DNA from: Vibrio japonicus
GTDB lineage: Bacteria > Pseudomonadota > Gammaproteobacteria > Enterobacterales > Vibrionaceae
Direction: 5' to 3'
DNA: 64,000 nt
NCBI RefSeq assembly: GCF_024582835.1
Contig: NZ_CP102097.1
Span: 1,240,001 to 1,304,000 of the forward strand
Shown: positions 17,589 through 26,565 of the stretch, piece after piece
Layout of the letters: each line of letters opens with the position of its first letter
Position numbering within the stretch: position 1 is the stretch's first letter
Translations under genes and position numbers: made by a program
Notes under the pieces: generated by a model
The model's input: only the letters and a program-made list of their open reading frames with translations
The model's database searches: none
What the model was told of the DNA's origin: nothing

Positions 17589-18821
17589 ATGGACTTTATC
17601 CGAGGATTTTCCGCGATAGTTATCTTTTTGTTTATCGCTTATTTACTTTCTACTGACCGTTCTGCGATTAATAAAAGAACCACATTTATTGCACTGGGTG
17701 TTCAAATATCATTAGCACTTTTAATTTTGGCATTCCCTCCAGGACGAGCAGCGCTAGCGGCAGTTGCATCTGGTGTTGCATCAATCCTACACTTTGGTAA
17801 ATCAGGGGTTAATTTCCTTTTTGGTGGTATGTTACAAGGTGAAGGTATCGGTTTTGTATTTGCCTTCCAGGCACTACCGATTATTATTTTCTTTTGTTCA
17901 CTCCTTTCAATTCTTTATTATTTCGGCATTATGCAGACCATTATTAGGATATTGGGTGGTGCAGTTCAAAAAGTAATGGGCGTGTCAAAGTTAGAAGCAA
18001 CGGTATCCTCAGCAAATATTTTTGCCTCTATGAGTCAATCAACATTATTAGCTAAGCCGTACCTTCGAAAGCTAACTCGCTCAGAAATGTTTACTGTTAT
18101 TACGGTTGGCTTAGCCTCTGTTGGTGGTGATGTTTTGGCGGGATACAATATGATGGGTATTCCCATGGAATATCTACTCGCTTGTATCTTTATGGGTGTG
18201 CCATCTGGATTGTTAATGGCAAAAATCTTTATGCCAGAAACAGAAACGGTTCAATACAACATCAATGATGCCTTTAGTAATGAGGACAAACCAGCAAGCT
18301 TCATAGCGGCCGCGGCAGATGGTGCTAAACAGGGAATGACAATTTACCTTGCTGTGTTTGCAATGTTGATGGCATTCATCTCCTTAATTGCTATGGTCAA
18401 TGGGTTTTTAGGCACAGTCGGTGGATGGGTCGGTGTTCCAACGCTTTCATTTGAAATGATCACTGGGTTTATTTTTGCTCCAATCGCTTGGTTAATTGGT
18501 GTTGATTGGCAAGATGCCGCTCAGGTTGGCTCATTGATTGGTACCAAAGTTATTGTTAATGAATTTGTCGCTTACTCTCAACTTGCTCCGATGTTAGGCA
18601 CTGGACTATTGGCGGCGAAATCAGAAGTTATTGCTATTTTTGCACTGTGTGGCTTTGCCAACATTGGTTCTGTTGCAATTCTGTTTGGTGTTATTGGTGA
18701 ATTGGCACCTAAACGCTACAACGAAGTTATTCGATTTGGTTTCCGAGCTTTGCTGGCTGCCACGTTGGCAAACTTGCTAAACGCGACGGTTGCTAACTTG
18801 GTATTAACCGCTATCGCTTAA
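17589..18821 (+). CDS. Concentrative nucleoside transporter (NupC/CNT family)
   Basis: This 410-residue inner-membrane protein has the CNT layout: an N-terminal helix set, the gate region with the QSTLLAKPYL segment, and the C-terminal GTKVIVNEFVAYSQL motif that forms part of the nucleoside and cation sites. It imports nucleosides with Na+ or H+. It is translated from AAGGA, three bases after the hydrolase gene. A terminator follows directly. Confidence 0.94.
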   Translation: MDFIRGFSAIVIFLFIAYLLSTDRSAINKRTTFIALGVQISLALLILAFPPGRAALAAVASGVASILHFGKSGVNFLFGGMLQGEGIGFVFAFQALPIIIFFCSLLSILYYFGIMQTIIRILGGAVQKVMGVSKLEATVSSANIFASMSQSTLLAKPYLRKLTRSEMFTVITVGLASVGGDVLAGYNMMGIPMEYLLACIFMGVPSGLLMAKIFMPETETVQYNINDAFSNEDKPASFIAAAADGAKQGMTIYLAVFAMLMAFISLIAMVNGFLGTVGGWVGVPTLSFEMITGFIFAPIAWLIGVDWQDAAQVGSLIGTKVIVNEFVAYSQLAPMLGTGLLAAKSEVIAIFALCGFANIGSVAILFGVIGELAPKRYNEVIRFGFRALLAATLANLLNATVANLVLTAIA

Positions 18822-18841
18822 ATCAACAAACAACACCCTAG

Positions 18842-18864
18842 CCGGCCCAAGGGTCGGTTTTTTT
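18842..18864 (+). terminator. Intrinsic terminator after the nucleoside transporter gene
   Basis: CCGGCCC pairs with GGGTCGG (one G-T pair) across a two-base gap in the given form, followed by seven T. The next gene starts 20 bp downstream, so some read-through may feed it. Confidence 0.8.
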
Positions 18865-18883
18865 CTTCAAGAAGAGTTAAATA

Positions 18884-19399
18884 ATGGATACAGTTTTCGG
18901 TGTGTCAGGGATTCTCCTCAGTATTTACGGTTGCATCACAAAAAGTGATGTTAAATTCAGAATATTGCTTGGCATGGCGTGTATTTGCCTAGGCATACAA
19001 TTAGGGTTATCACTGCATTTTGTAGGAACAATAGGTTATGTGATCACTGGACTTCGCCTGTTTTCTTCGATTTTCTTGGGCAAGTCGTTGATCGCCTTTT
19101 TGGTCTTTTCGTTGACTCAATTTGGGTTGAGCTACTATGCATTTTCATCTCCGATCGACATATTACTTATGTTTTCGGGCGTCATAGGTTGTTACGGAGC
19201 ATTCTTTTTATCACAAGAGAAACTTCGAATGGCAAACGTTGTTGTTGGCGTATTACAAATAGCTTTTAACTTATTATCAAATAATTTAGAAGGCGTTATT
19301 ATGGAAAGCATTGTTATAATTTCCTGTTTGATAGGTGCTTATAATATTCGTCGTTTTCATGCAGCGGAGAATAAATTAAATGATATCAAGTTGGGATAA
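18884..19399 (+). CDS. YgjV-like inner membrane protein (second copy)
   Basis: This 171-residue, strongly hydrophobic protein with about five membrane helices has the same size and organisation as the YgjV-family protein at 4555, although the sequences have diverged. It follows the nucleoside transporter and its terminator. AGAAGAG serves as ribosome-binding site. Function is not known. Finding one relative at the end of each of two sugar operons suggests a link to sugar or nucleoside metabolism, but this is only positional. Confidence 0.68.
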   Translation: MDTVFGVSGILLSIYGCITKSDVKFRILLGMACICLGIQLGLSLHFVGTIGYVITGLRLFSSIFLGKSLIAFLVFSLTQFGLSYYAFSSPIDILLMFSGVIGCYGAFFLSQEKLRMANVVVGVLQIAFNLLSNNLEGVIMESIVIISCLIGAYNIRRFHAAENKLNDIKLG

Positions 19400-19516
19400 G
19401 AAAGTCCGAATGAAGGGTTTCATTTTAGAGCTTTAAAATCGATACACTAAACTCGCGTCTATTTTTATTCTACAGTAAGAAGTGGTTGATGGATGGTGGT
19501 CGTTGGGGAGTATAGT

Positions 19517-19540
19517 AAAGGGAAGTCATTGCTTCCCTTT
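19517..19540. terminator. Terminator hairpin between convergent genes
   Basis: AAAGGGAAG and CTTCCCTTT are perfect complements around six bases. On the plus strand the tail is TTTATTGTTTG. It separates the YgjV-like gene from azurin. Confidence 0.7.
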
Positions 19541-19581
19541 ATTGTTTGATCAAGATTTAAGCGAGTCTTAAATTACAGGTT

Positions 19582-20034
19582 TTATTTAAACTCAAACTTG
19601 CCTTTCATGACTGCCCAGTGGCCTGGGAACGAGCAGAAAAATGAATAGTCACCGCCAGCCGTCATTTTTTCTGTGCTAAAGGTAATGGTTGTACTTTCAC
19701 CGCCACCCACGACGTCAGTGTGCGCATAGACGCGTTCATCACCGGGTTTTACATAGTGGTTATCGGCACCTGCGGACATACCTTCTGTGCCCACGGCTTG
19801 TATATTTGCGGTGTCTGTTATCACAACATTGTGGCCCATAGACTGAGCAGCTAGCTTACCAGTGTGGTTTAGCGTCAATGTTACTTCTTTACAAGTCGCT
19901 GGAACACTCAAGCTTTGCGCTGAAAATTGCATCATATCGTTCGCATCGATAGACACTTCACACTCAGTATTGGCTTGTGCACCAAAACTGGCTCCAGCAA
20001 GTGCAAATGTTGCTGCTAATAAACGTAAAGACAT
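19582..20034 (-). CDS. Azurin (periplasmic type I blue copper protein)
   Basis: The 150-residue precursor has a 21-residue signal peptide (cleavage after GAQA), leaving 129 residues, the standard azurin size. In mature numbering the copper ligands are His47 (GHN), Cys113, His118 and axial Met122, and the Cys4-Cys27 disulfide is conserved. It shuttles electrons in the periplasm to respiratory or peroxide-reducing enzymes. The ATG follows AGAAGGTG; an upstream in-frame start is not needed. No partner redox enzyme is encoded nearby. Confidence 0.96.
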   Translation of the reverse strand: MSLRLLAATFALAGASFGAQANTECEVSIDANDMMQFSAQSLSVPATCKEVTLTLNHTGKLAAQSMGHNVVITDTANIQAVGTEGMSAGADNHYVKPGDERVYAHTDVVGGGESTTITFSTEKMTAGGDYSFFCSFPGHWAVMKGKFEFK

Positions 20035-20291
20035 ATCACCTTCTCCATTTTTCGGTTGGGGGCTTGGATTCATTTAATCCAATGGTTCTTATTATCATCC
20101 AATTTCGGTGGATAAAATGTGCTTCAATTCTTAGTTTTACGCTTGGATAGCATTTTAGTCACATGAATCAAGCCTCGATTCTTTTACACATTCGTTTTCT
20201 ATTCGAGAAGTTTTGTAAGTTGAATAAAGAGAATGAGAAGGGGATTCGTTGAGGTGGTTAAAGTCTTTCAGGTTAACTTTGGGCATTTAAA

Positions 20292-20320
20292 CAAAAAGAA
20301 GAAGGCAAAGCGCCTCCTTC
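20292..20320 (-). terminator. Terminator after the small lipoprotein gene
   Basis: On the minus strand GAAGGAGGC and GCCTTCTTC pair with one mismatch around five bases and are followed by TTTTTG. Confidence 0.75.
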
Positions 20321-20355
20321 TCTATATCTTAAAAATAAGTACTGTCAATCACAGA

Positions 20356-20658
20356 TTAAACTGTGAAGTCACAGCTCTTAGCTTCGATTACTGGGCGAGC
20401 TACTTCAGCAGCGCTTTGGTAAGTCTTTTCCATTAGAGCTTTTGCTTCAGTTGTGCCAGCATCCGCACCAACAACAGACAGTAGACCAGCACCAGTCTCA
20501 ATGTTGGTCATTTTTTCTTGGTAGTCATTAAAAACTTGCTGAATGTTGTCGCATGACATTGCGTTGAAGTCTGTGTTTGCGATATCAGTCTCGCCACCTG
20601 TCATTTGACAACCAGACAGTGCTAAAGCCGAAACAAGAAATAGGCCAACCTTTTTCAT
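20356..20658 (-). CDS. Small hypothetical lipoprotein
   Basis: This 100-residue protein has a typical lipobox (LSGC, Cys17) with Gln at +2, which predicts outer-membrane sorting. The mature part has two further cysteines (in MSCDNI and at the end, KSCDFTV) that could form a disulfide, and a helical middle. No family is recognised with confidence. It is transcribed alone, with its own terminator, between azurin and the azlCD genes. Confidence 0.75.
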   Translation of the reverse strand: MKKVGLFLVSALALSGCQMTGGETDIANTDFNAMSCDNIQQVFNDYQEKMTNIETGAGLLSVVGADAGTTEAKALMEKTYQSAAEVARPVIEAKSCDFTV

Positions 20659-21138
20659 GATTTATCCTTTTGTATTAATGTGTTAGTACAACTAAAGTGC
20701 TAGAGGATTATCTATAGTTCGTCTTTTGAGTCAATGCCTTATGTCAGGGTAGTGTTATTTTGTGTGACTCTTGTCGTGTATTTTTAAACTTAATTGCATA
20801 TCACTCAGTTGATTATTTACTTGTTGTGTAAATAGTAAACAATTTTTTCGAGGGGATATTTGGGTAAATAATGACGATAAAGGGAGATGATATGCATCCA
20901 TCAGGGTATAAAACGGCGCAGATCCTCTCTAGTCCCTTTTAGTGCTCAGAGCTGAACCTATGATGGAAAAGAGAAAATGAGTGGGTATTCCAGTGGCTGT
21001 TTTTATTATGGAAGTGGAAATAGGAAACTAGATTAAACATCTAAACTAAAGTAGCAATAACGCCTCTGTGCGAGGAGTTATTGCTTAGATTATTCTGAGC
21101 TGAGGTTATTTTAATGGCTTGGTAAAAATGTTGATTGA
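20659..21138. other. Intergenic region between the lipoprotein and azlD genes
   Basis: About 480 bp, AT-rich. It contains the lipoprotein promoter region, a short inverted repeat (TATTTAC and GTAAATA, 20814-20834) and the azlD terminator hairpin (21053-21085). No coding sequence is supported. Confidence 0.6.
21053..21085 (-). terminator. Hairpin downstream of azlD
   Basis: Two 14-base arms (AGCAATAACGCCTC and GAGGAGTTATTGCT) pair at 13 positions around five bases. The minus-strand tail is ACTTTAGTTT, moderately T-rich. Confidence 0.65.
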
Positions 21139-21447
21139 TTAAATGGCTCTGACCAGAGCAGCGGCGATTAATCCCGCTGAAATCGCTGGCAGTGGTTTTT
21201 TCCAAATAAGCATGACGACGGCGGTAGAAAGGAGTGCCATTCTTGCTCCAGCATCACCTTCGACGGCCATGGGCGCAAGTAACGCGACCAATACCGAACC
21301 TGACATTGCACTGATAAACTGCTGCACACGATGACTTATTGGGATAAAGGACATCACAAAGACGCCGCCCCAACGTGTCACTAAGGTCACAAGTGCCATA
21401 GCAAGAATAATTAAGATTGTGCCGCCAAACGTCGTTTCGATATTCAT
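21139..21447 (-). CDS. azlD: AzlD-family branched-chain amino acid export subunit
   Basis: This 102-residue protein has three or four membrane helices and is the small partner of AzlC in exporters of branched-chain amino acids (YgaH type). Its ATG at 21447 shares one base with the azlC stop codon (TAATG), showing translational coupling. The upstream in-frame start would run into azlC and is less likely. Confidence 0.88.
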   Translation of the reverse strand: MNIETTFGGTILIILAMALVTLVTRWGGVFVMSFIPISHRVQQFISAMSGSVLVALLAPMAVEGDAGARMALLSTAVVMLIWKKPLPAISAGLIAAALVRAI

Positions 21448-22175
21448 TATTTCTTCTCCGTCCAAATTGCGCCAAGCGTTCCGCCTGCGAGTGCTCCTAC
21501 CACAACGTGCATGTTGTCAGGAAGAAACCAATAGGCTAAAAGTGAAGAGACTGCAGCGATCGTCCAAATGGCGAAAACACGCAAGTTTTTAGGACCTACA
21601 GCAACCATTGAAAGCAGAAAACAGCCCATGACCATATCTAAGCCAAGGCTGACCGGATCTTTTATGGCGTTACCAAAATAGAAACCTAACCAAGTACCGA
21701 GTATCCAAAATGACCATAACGCTAATCCGCCGCCAAGTAGTATTCCTAGCCCCGGCTTTTTATTACTGAAGGCGTTCATTGACAGCGCCCAGTTGGCGTC
21801 CGACGCAAACAGCATCACACCATATCGTTTTGCGGTAGGTAGTTCGCGTAGCCAAGGATAAAGCGTCGCGCCCATTAAGAGGTGGCGGGCGTTAATCGCA
21901 AAAACGGTAATTAACACGGGTATCAGTGGAACCTGTGTTCCCCACATCTCCAACGTCGCAAACTGGGATGCGCCTGCAAATACTAATGTACTCATCAAGA
22001 CAATCGAAAAGGGGTCCAGTCCTGTTTGAACAGCAGCAACGCCAAACGCGATACCAAAAATGATGACAAAAAATGAGAGGGGTACGAGTTGGGTAAAACC
22101 ATCCCAAACATCTCTGCGCGAGAATTCATGTAACCGTTCAGAGTCGGCTATCGCTTGTTGAGCATTGCTTTGCAT
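21447..22175 (-). CDS. azlC: AzlC-family branched-chain amino acid exporter
   Basis: This 242-residue inner-membrane protein has the AzlC/YgaZ pattern: VPLSFFVIIFGIAFGVAA near the start, then TLVFAGASQFATLEMW and INARHLLMGATLYPWL, a conserved segment of the family. With AzlD it forms a two-gene export system for leucine, isoleucine or valine analogues. The gene pair stands alone with no recognisable regulator on the same strand. Confidence 0.92.
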   Translation of the reverse strand: MQSNAQQAIADSERLHEFSRRDVWDGFTQLVPLSFFVIIFGIAFGVAAVQTGLDPFSIVLMSTLVFAGASQFATLEMWGTQVPLIPVLITVFAINARHLLMGATLYPWLRELPTAKRYGVMLFASDANWALSMNAFSNKKPGLGILLGGGLALWSFWILGTWLGFYFGNAIKDPVSLGLDMVMGCFLLSMVAVGPKNLRVFAIWTIAAVSSLLAYWFLPDNMHVVVGALAGGTLGAIWTEKK

Positions 22176-22351
22176 TGAAATACCTAACCTAATTGAAGCG
22201 AAAAATAAGGCGATAAAACCTTATGAGGCAAATTATTGCTTATATGAGTGGTATCAGTATCTATGAATTTGAATTAATTTCAAAAATAATTCGTGCTACA
22301 TCTGAGGAAAATAATAGGAAGGGGTAAATAGCTGGTAAAGGGAAGCGCGCT

Positions 22352-22389
22352 CCTGGTGCAAAGTTTACATGCCTTGGCTTTGCACCGGG
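22352..22389 (-). terminator. Hairpin downstream of rnk
   Basis: CCTGGTGCAAAG and CTTTGCACCGGG pair over 12 bp with one G-T around a 14-base loop, starting 12 bp after the rnk stop codon. A T-run is lacking on the minus strand. Confidence 0.5.
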
Positions 22390-22401
22390 AATACCGACGG
22401 G

Positions 22402-22809
22402 TTAGCGGGTTAGGTTGCCACACCGTTCAGGTTGGTAGATGACGTCGACAATTTCTATCGTTTTAGTCTGATTGTTTGGCATAGGCCATGACAGTTGTTG
22501 GCCGACTGAAAGTCCGATGAGAGCACTGCCAACTGGAGCAAAAATAGACACGTCATCACTGCTTTTTAGTTCAGCAGGGTACACCAGTGTTTTTGTGATG
22601 GTTTTTTCGCTATCAGTAAACTTGAACACAACAGTCGAGTTCATGGTCACGACGTTATCTGGCATTTGATTAGGCTCGACAACAGTGGCTCGGTCAAGTT
22701 CTGCATCCAACTGAACCAATTCGCTGGCTAAGTTTGGCATCTTATCGAGTAGCGCTGTGATTCTATTCATATCAAGGCTAGAGATGAAAATTGAGTTATT
22801 TTCAGACAT
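22402..22809 (-). CDS. rnk: Rnk-type nucleoside diphosphate kinase regulator (GreA/GreB C-terminal fold)
   Basis: This 135-residue protein has a short helical N-terminus and a C-terminal FKBP-like GreA/GreB domain containing FAPVGSALIGLSVGQQLSWP and the terminal IEIVDVIYQPE. This is the organisation of Rnk, which binds RNA polymerase without a Gre-type coiled coil and affects nucleotide pools. The ATG at 22809 gives the usual length; ten upstream codons are dropped. It is a single-gene unit. Confidence 0.87.
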   Translation of the reverse strand: MSENNSIFISSLDMNRITALLDKMPNLASELVQLDAELDRATVVEPNQMPDNVVTMNSTVVFKFTDSEKTITKTLVYPAELKSSDDVSIFAPVGSALIGLSVGQQLSWPMPNNQTKTIEIVDVIYQPERCGNLTR

Positions 22810-23046
22810 ATAAATTTCCCAAATAAAAGGCCGCCACAAAGTAGGACGGCTTTCTATATTTATCTGTTAAGTTTAAGCGTATGACATTAAAACGTCATAC
22901 CGTGCAAAGCTTCGATTCTAGTAGTTATGCAATGGCTTTGCTAGTAAAAGATACTCGTTCGACCTAAGTGCTTAGTGTGAGCTTGGCGATTGTGTTAGCG
23001 TTCAAAGGTGTAGGTAAGAAAACTTGTACTATATGGATTAAAAGTT

Positions 23047-23754
23047 ATGGAAGACAGTTTAACGATTCGCGCATATACCAAGCAGCGGCGTGGTCATGCA
23101 CATCCCCATCATCAGTTGGTATTACCGATATTGGGGACAATAAGTATTGAACTTGAAGGGTATCAGGGTAAGGTATCAGTCGGGGAGTGCGTGCTAATTC
23201 ATCAAAACCGTTTCCATCATTACCGTGCTAACGAGTCTGCGCGGTTTATCGTCGCTGATTTACAATCACTACCTCAAAATCTAATGGCAATGGAGTCGTT
23301 GGTCTTTTCCATTTCTGCTCCTTTGAGAGCGTATCTGTCTTTTGTGGAAAAACAGCTAGAACACAGAGTTGATACCACCATTGAGAACGCTATGGTTCAA
23401 ATGTTTAACCAGCTGTTGGCGCAACAACAAGCCGATGAACAATTAGATCCGAGGATACGTAAGGTGCTTCAGCATATCGGAGATGACTTATCCGTTACCT
23501 TTTCGATTGAGGGCCTAGCTAGAATCGCCTGTTTAAGCTCGACGCAATTCAAAAAGGTGTTTCGTGAAGCGACCGGACAGAGCGTTTTGAAATACATTAC
23601 TGCACTTAGAATGGAGAAGGCGAAAGCGTTACTGACACATACTGATATGCCAGTACAGTTGATCTCGGAGCAAGTCGGTTACAGCGACCTGTCTGCATTC
23701 AGTCGCCGCTTCTCATCATTTTTTGGCGTTTCCTCGCGCGAGCTAAGAGGCTAG
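23047..23754 (+). CDS. AraC-family transcriptional regulator
   Basis: The 235-residue protein has an N-terminal cupin domain (HAHPHHQLVLP, about residues 17-27) and a C-terminal pair of helix-turn-helix motifs (LARIACLSSTQFKKVF and LISEQVGYSDLSAFSRRF). It precedes a drug/metabolite-type exporter gene by about 100 bp on the same strand and probably controls it. The inducer is not evident. Confidence 0.9.
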   Translation: MEDSLTIRAYTKQRRGHAHPHHQLVLPILGTISIELEGYQGKVSVGECVLIHQNRFHHYRANESARFIVADLQSLPQNLMAMESLVFSISAPLRAYLSFVEKQLEHRVDTTIENAMVQMFNQLLAQQQADEQLDPRIRKVLQHIGDDLSVTFSIEGLARIACLSSTQFKKVFREATGQSVLKYITALRMEKAKALLTHTDMPVQLISEQVGYSDLSAFSRRFSSFFGVSSRELRG

Positions 23755-23854
23755 TTCAGTCTTTTAAGTCAATAAAACCGTCTTATCTGCAAAGTTAAAG
23801 TAACTTGGTGACGCTAATCTTGTTAGCAGGATGAACGCTGTTTTAGGGAACAAA

Positions 23855-24790
23855 ATGACTTTATTGACGAATACGGCTTACTCAGAACGTTTTGGTATAA
23901 CGGCCATTTTATTTGCTTCATTATTGTGGGGAACGACAGGAACGGCGGCTTCGTTCGCGCCCGCTGTCAGCCCACTAGCCATCGGGGCTTTCTCAATGGG
24001 AGTTGGCGGTCTTCTGCTAGCGTTACTCGCATACAAAAACCTCGCACGTGAAAGGCGTGTACTGGTGAAGCATCGGCGAATTGTTTTATCTGGAGCATTG
24101 GCACTGGCGGTTTACCCGATGGCGTTTTACAGCTCAATGAGAATGTCCGGTGTCGCAATTGGTACGGTGGTTTCTATTGCCAGTGCGCCGTTTTTTGTTG
24201 CTGTGCTGGAGCGGCTGTTTAGCATAAAACATAATATTGACCGACGTTGGGTATACAGCCTTAGTTTGGGAACAGTAGGGATCGCCTTCCTAACTTTTTC
24301 TGAACCGTCTTCGAACGCAGATGGGGACGACCTTTCGCGGTACTTAGGGATTCTATTGGGCTTGATAGCTGGGTTGACTTACGCACTGTATGCGTGGGCG
24401 GCCAAGGAACTGATAAGCCACGGAGTCAGCTCAAAGTCGGCCATGGGGAGCATTTTCGGCACGGGTGCACTTATATTGCTGCCTTCGCTTGTCTTCACTG
24501 GCGGTAATTTGTTCGAAACATCAATCAACACTTATGTTGTGCTGTATATGGCATTCATCCCCATGTTTGTTGGCTACGCTTGTTTTGGTTTTGGCCTGAA
24601 AGTGGTTGCTGCTAGTAAAGCCAGTTTGCTGACCTTATTTGAACCAGCGGTTGCCGCGGTATTTGCGGTCGTGGTGGTTGGGGAGAAAATTTCGATGCTC
24701 GGCTGGTTGGGTGTTGCGCTTATTATGGCTTGCTTGGTTATCCAATCTTATAAACCCGTACCGCGATCACTCTCGGTCTCGTGCCCTTAG
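23855..24790 (+). CDS. EamA/DMT-superfamily transporter
   Basis: Ten hydrophobic helices in two EamA repeats make this a drug/metabolite transporter of about 311 residues. The first repeat starts with LFASLLWGTTGTA, and the second ends with LFEPAVAAVFAVVVVGE. AGGGA lies five bases before the ATG at 23855; an ATG at 23831 has its AGG too close. The 3' end overlaps the 3' end of the convergent liuE gene by 24 bp. Substrate unknown; the adjacent AraC gene is the probable regulator. Confidence 0.87.
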   Translation: MTLLTNTAYSERFGITAILFASLLWGTTGTAASFAPAVSPLAIGAFSMGVGGLLLALLAYKNLARERRVLVKHRRIVLSGALALAVYPMAFYSSMRMSGVAIGTVVSIASAPFFVAVLERLFSIKHNIDRRWVYSLSLGTVGIAFLTFSEPSSNADGDDLSRYLGILLGLIAGLTYALYAWAAKELISHGVSSKSAMGSIFGTGALILLPSLVFTGGNLFETSINTYVVLYMAFIPMFVGYACFGFGLKVVAASKASLLTLFEPAVAAVFAVVVVGEKISMLGWLGVALIMACLVIQSYKPVPRSLSVSCP

Positions 24791-25699
24791 AGCCAATGAC
24801 ACTTTAGACGTCGGCTGGCGATGTAACTCGTGACTAATTTGCCAGCCAGCCCTTGCGACTTTTTTGATATCTACGCCCGTTTTAATATTGAGTCCGTTGC
24901 AAAGGTATAGGACGTCTTCGGTTGCGACATTGCCAGCGGCTCCGGGAGCGTATGGGCATCCCCCTAAGCCTGCAACACTGCTATCAATCACGTTCACACC
25001 CATTATCAGTGCTTGGTATATGTTCGCTAATGCTTGGCCCCATGTATCGTGAAAGTGTACCGCCAGATTTTTCACTGGCAACTCTGCCATTACGGCTTCC
25101 AGCATTTTGGCGACTTTTGTTGGCGTTCCTGTGCCTATTGTGTCACCCAAAGAAATTTCATAGCAGCCTAAATCAAACAGTCTTTTCGCCACCTGTACCA
25201 CTTTGGAGGGGGAAGTGGCGCCTTCATACGGACAATCAATCACGCACGAGAGATAGCCTCTGACTGCGATTCCATTTTGTGACGCTAACTCAATGACGGG
25301 TTTAAATCTTTCTATGCTCTCGTCGATTGAGCAATTGATATTATGCTGACAAAACCCTTCCGACGCAGAGGTAAAAATCGCGACTTGATCGGCGTTAGCT
25401 TTGATTGCGTTCTCTAGCCCTTGCCGATTAGGCGTTAATGCAGAATAGATAACGTCTTCGGCTCGTTGGATCTGAGTCAGGACGTCTGGTGAATCCGCCA
25501 TTTGGGGAATCCATTTAGGTGAGACAAACGCGCCAGCTTCGATATGTCTCAGGCCAGATTCTGACAGTGCATCGATGAGCTCGACTTTGGCTTGGGTGCT
25601 CACTTGCCTTTCATTTTGCAGTCCGTCTCGTGGACCGACTTCGACAATGTGGACGAACTCCGGCAACACTTGCTTATTCATCGTTACGTGCTTTTTCAT
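24767..25699 (-). CDS. liuE: Hydroxymethylglutaryl-CoA lyase
   Basis: A TIM-barrel lyase of about 310 residues that splits HMG-CoA to acetoacetate and acetyl-CoA, the last step of leucine degradation. VGPRDGLQNE near the N-terminus, HFHDTWGQALAN and the GLGGCPYAPGAAGN loop with the catalytic cysteine are all present. Several ATGs are possible; the one at 25699 is chosen because AGGTAAGG precedes it, 10 bp past the liuC stop. An earlier ATG at 25717 would overlap liuC. Confidence 0.95.
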   Translation of the reverse strand: MKKHVTMNKQVLPEFVHIVEVGPRDGLQNERQVSTQAKVELIDALSESGLRHIEAGAFVSPKWIPQMADSPDVLTQIQRAEDVIYSALTPNRQGLENAIKANADQVAIFTSASEGFCQHNINCSIDESIERFKPVIELASQNGIAVRGYLSCVIDCPYEGATSPSKVVQVAKRLFDLGCYEISLGDTIGTGTPTKVAKMLEAVMAELPVKNLAVHFHDTWGQALANIYQALIMGVNVIDSSVAGLGGCPYAPGAAGNVATEDVLYLCNGLNIKTGVDIKKVARAGWQISHELHRQPTSKVSLALRARDRE

Positions 25700-25709
25700 C
25701 CTTACCTGA

Positions 25710-26525
25710 TCAATCATCCTTCGTTCCAATTTTCCAAACTGGCGTGCGTTTTTCTAGAAATGCACGCAATCCTTCTTGCCCTTGTTCGGAAACACGAACC
25801 TGCGCAATTAACTCACTGGTAAAATGGATCAGGTCGTCGTCTAGTGGGTGTTCCGTACATTGGTGGATTAACGCCTTTGCCTTCGTCATCGCCGCCGGGC
25901 TATTTGCCAGAATTTGACCAATAAACTGCGACAGTACCTCATCAACCGTGTTTGGTGAGGTGATGTGGTGAATTAAGCCCATTTTTAGCGCATCTTCAGC
26001 GCCAATCCTTTCCGCAGTGAGCATGTATCGGCGTGCATTACGAGCCCCGATAGCTCGGCATACATACGGGCTAATGGTCGCAGGAACCAATCCTAGTTTG
26101 ACTTCGCTTAAACTAAATAGGGATTCAATATCTGCAACGGCGATATCACAACAGCAAATAAGCCCCAGAGCACCCCCAAACGCGCAGCCGTGTGTATACA
26201 CTATGGTTGGGTGGGGAAAGGAATCTAACAGGTGCATTAATTCGGCAAGTTGGGAGGCATCCTCTAGATTCTCGGCTTGATTCTTGGTCGCCATTGATTG
26301 CATCCAGTTGATGTCGGCACCCGCAGAGAAATGATTTCCGTTACCACGTAACACTAGGCATCGGACGTTGGCCGCAACCGATAAGCGGTGTAGTTCCGTT
26401 ATTAACAACTGAATCAGATGGTCGTCGAAGGCGTTCAGTTGATCGCCCCTATTCAGCGTTAATGTTGCGACACCGTTTTTATCTATAGAGCAGAGGAGGT
26501 CGCCGTTGTGAATGTCTCCTTCCAT
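25710..26525 (-). CDS. liuC: Methylglutaconyl-CoA hydratase (enoyl-CoA hydratase family)
   Basis: This 271-residue crotonase-fold enzyme has the oxyanion-hole motif NHFSAGADINWMQ and the segment FGGALGLICCCDIAVAD. The acyl-CoA context and the A-x-x-N-W-M-Q pattern match LiuC, which hydrates 3-methylglutaconyl-CoA to HMG-CoA. AAAAGGAG gives a strong ribosome-binding site. It lies 40 bp after liuB, and the spacer holds two copies of a 14-base repeat. Confidence 0.92.
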   Translation of the reverse strand: MEGDIHNGDLLCSIDKNGVATLTLNRGDQLNAFDDHLIQLLITELHRLSVAANVRCLVLRGNGNHFSAGADINWMQSMATKNQAENLEDASQLAELMHLLDSFPHPTIVYTHGCAFGGALGLICCCDIAVADIESLFSLSEVKLGLVPATISPYVCRAIGARNARRYMLTAERIGAEDALKMGLIHHITSPNTVDEVLSQFIGQILANSPAAMTKAKALIHQCTEHPLDDDLIHFTSELIAQVRVSEQGQEGLRAFLEKRTPVWKIGTKDD

Positions 26526-26536
26526 CGTAGGCTCCT

Positions 26537-26565
26537 TTTACAAATGGGAAATTACATATGGGAAA
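26537..26565. repeat. Short tandem repeat between liuB and liuC
   Basis: On the minus strand two near-identical 14-base units, TGATTTCCCATATG and TAATTTCCCATTTG, follow the liuB stop codon directly. They look like a small tandem duplication in the spacer and have no known role. Confidence 0.6.
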
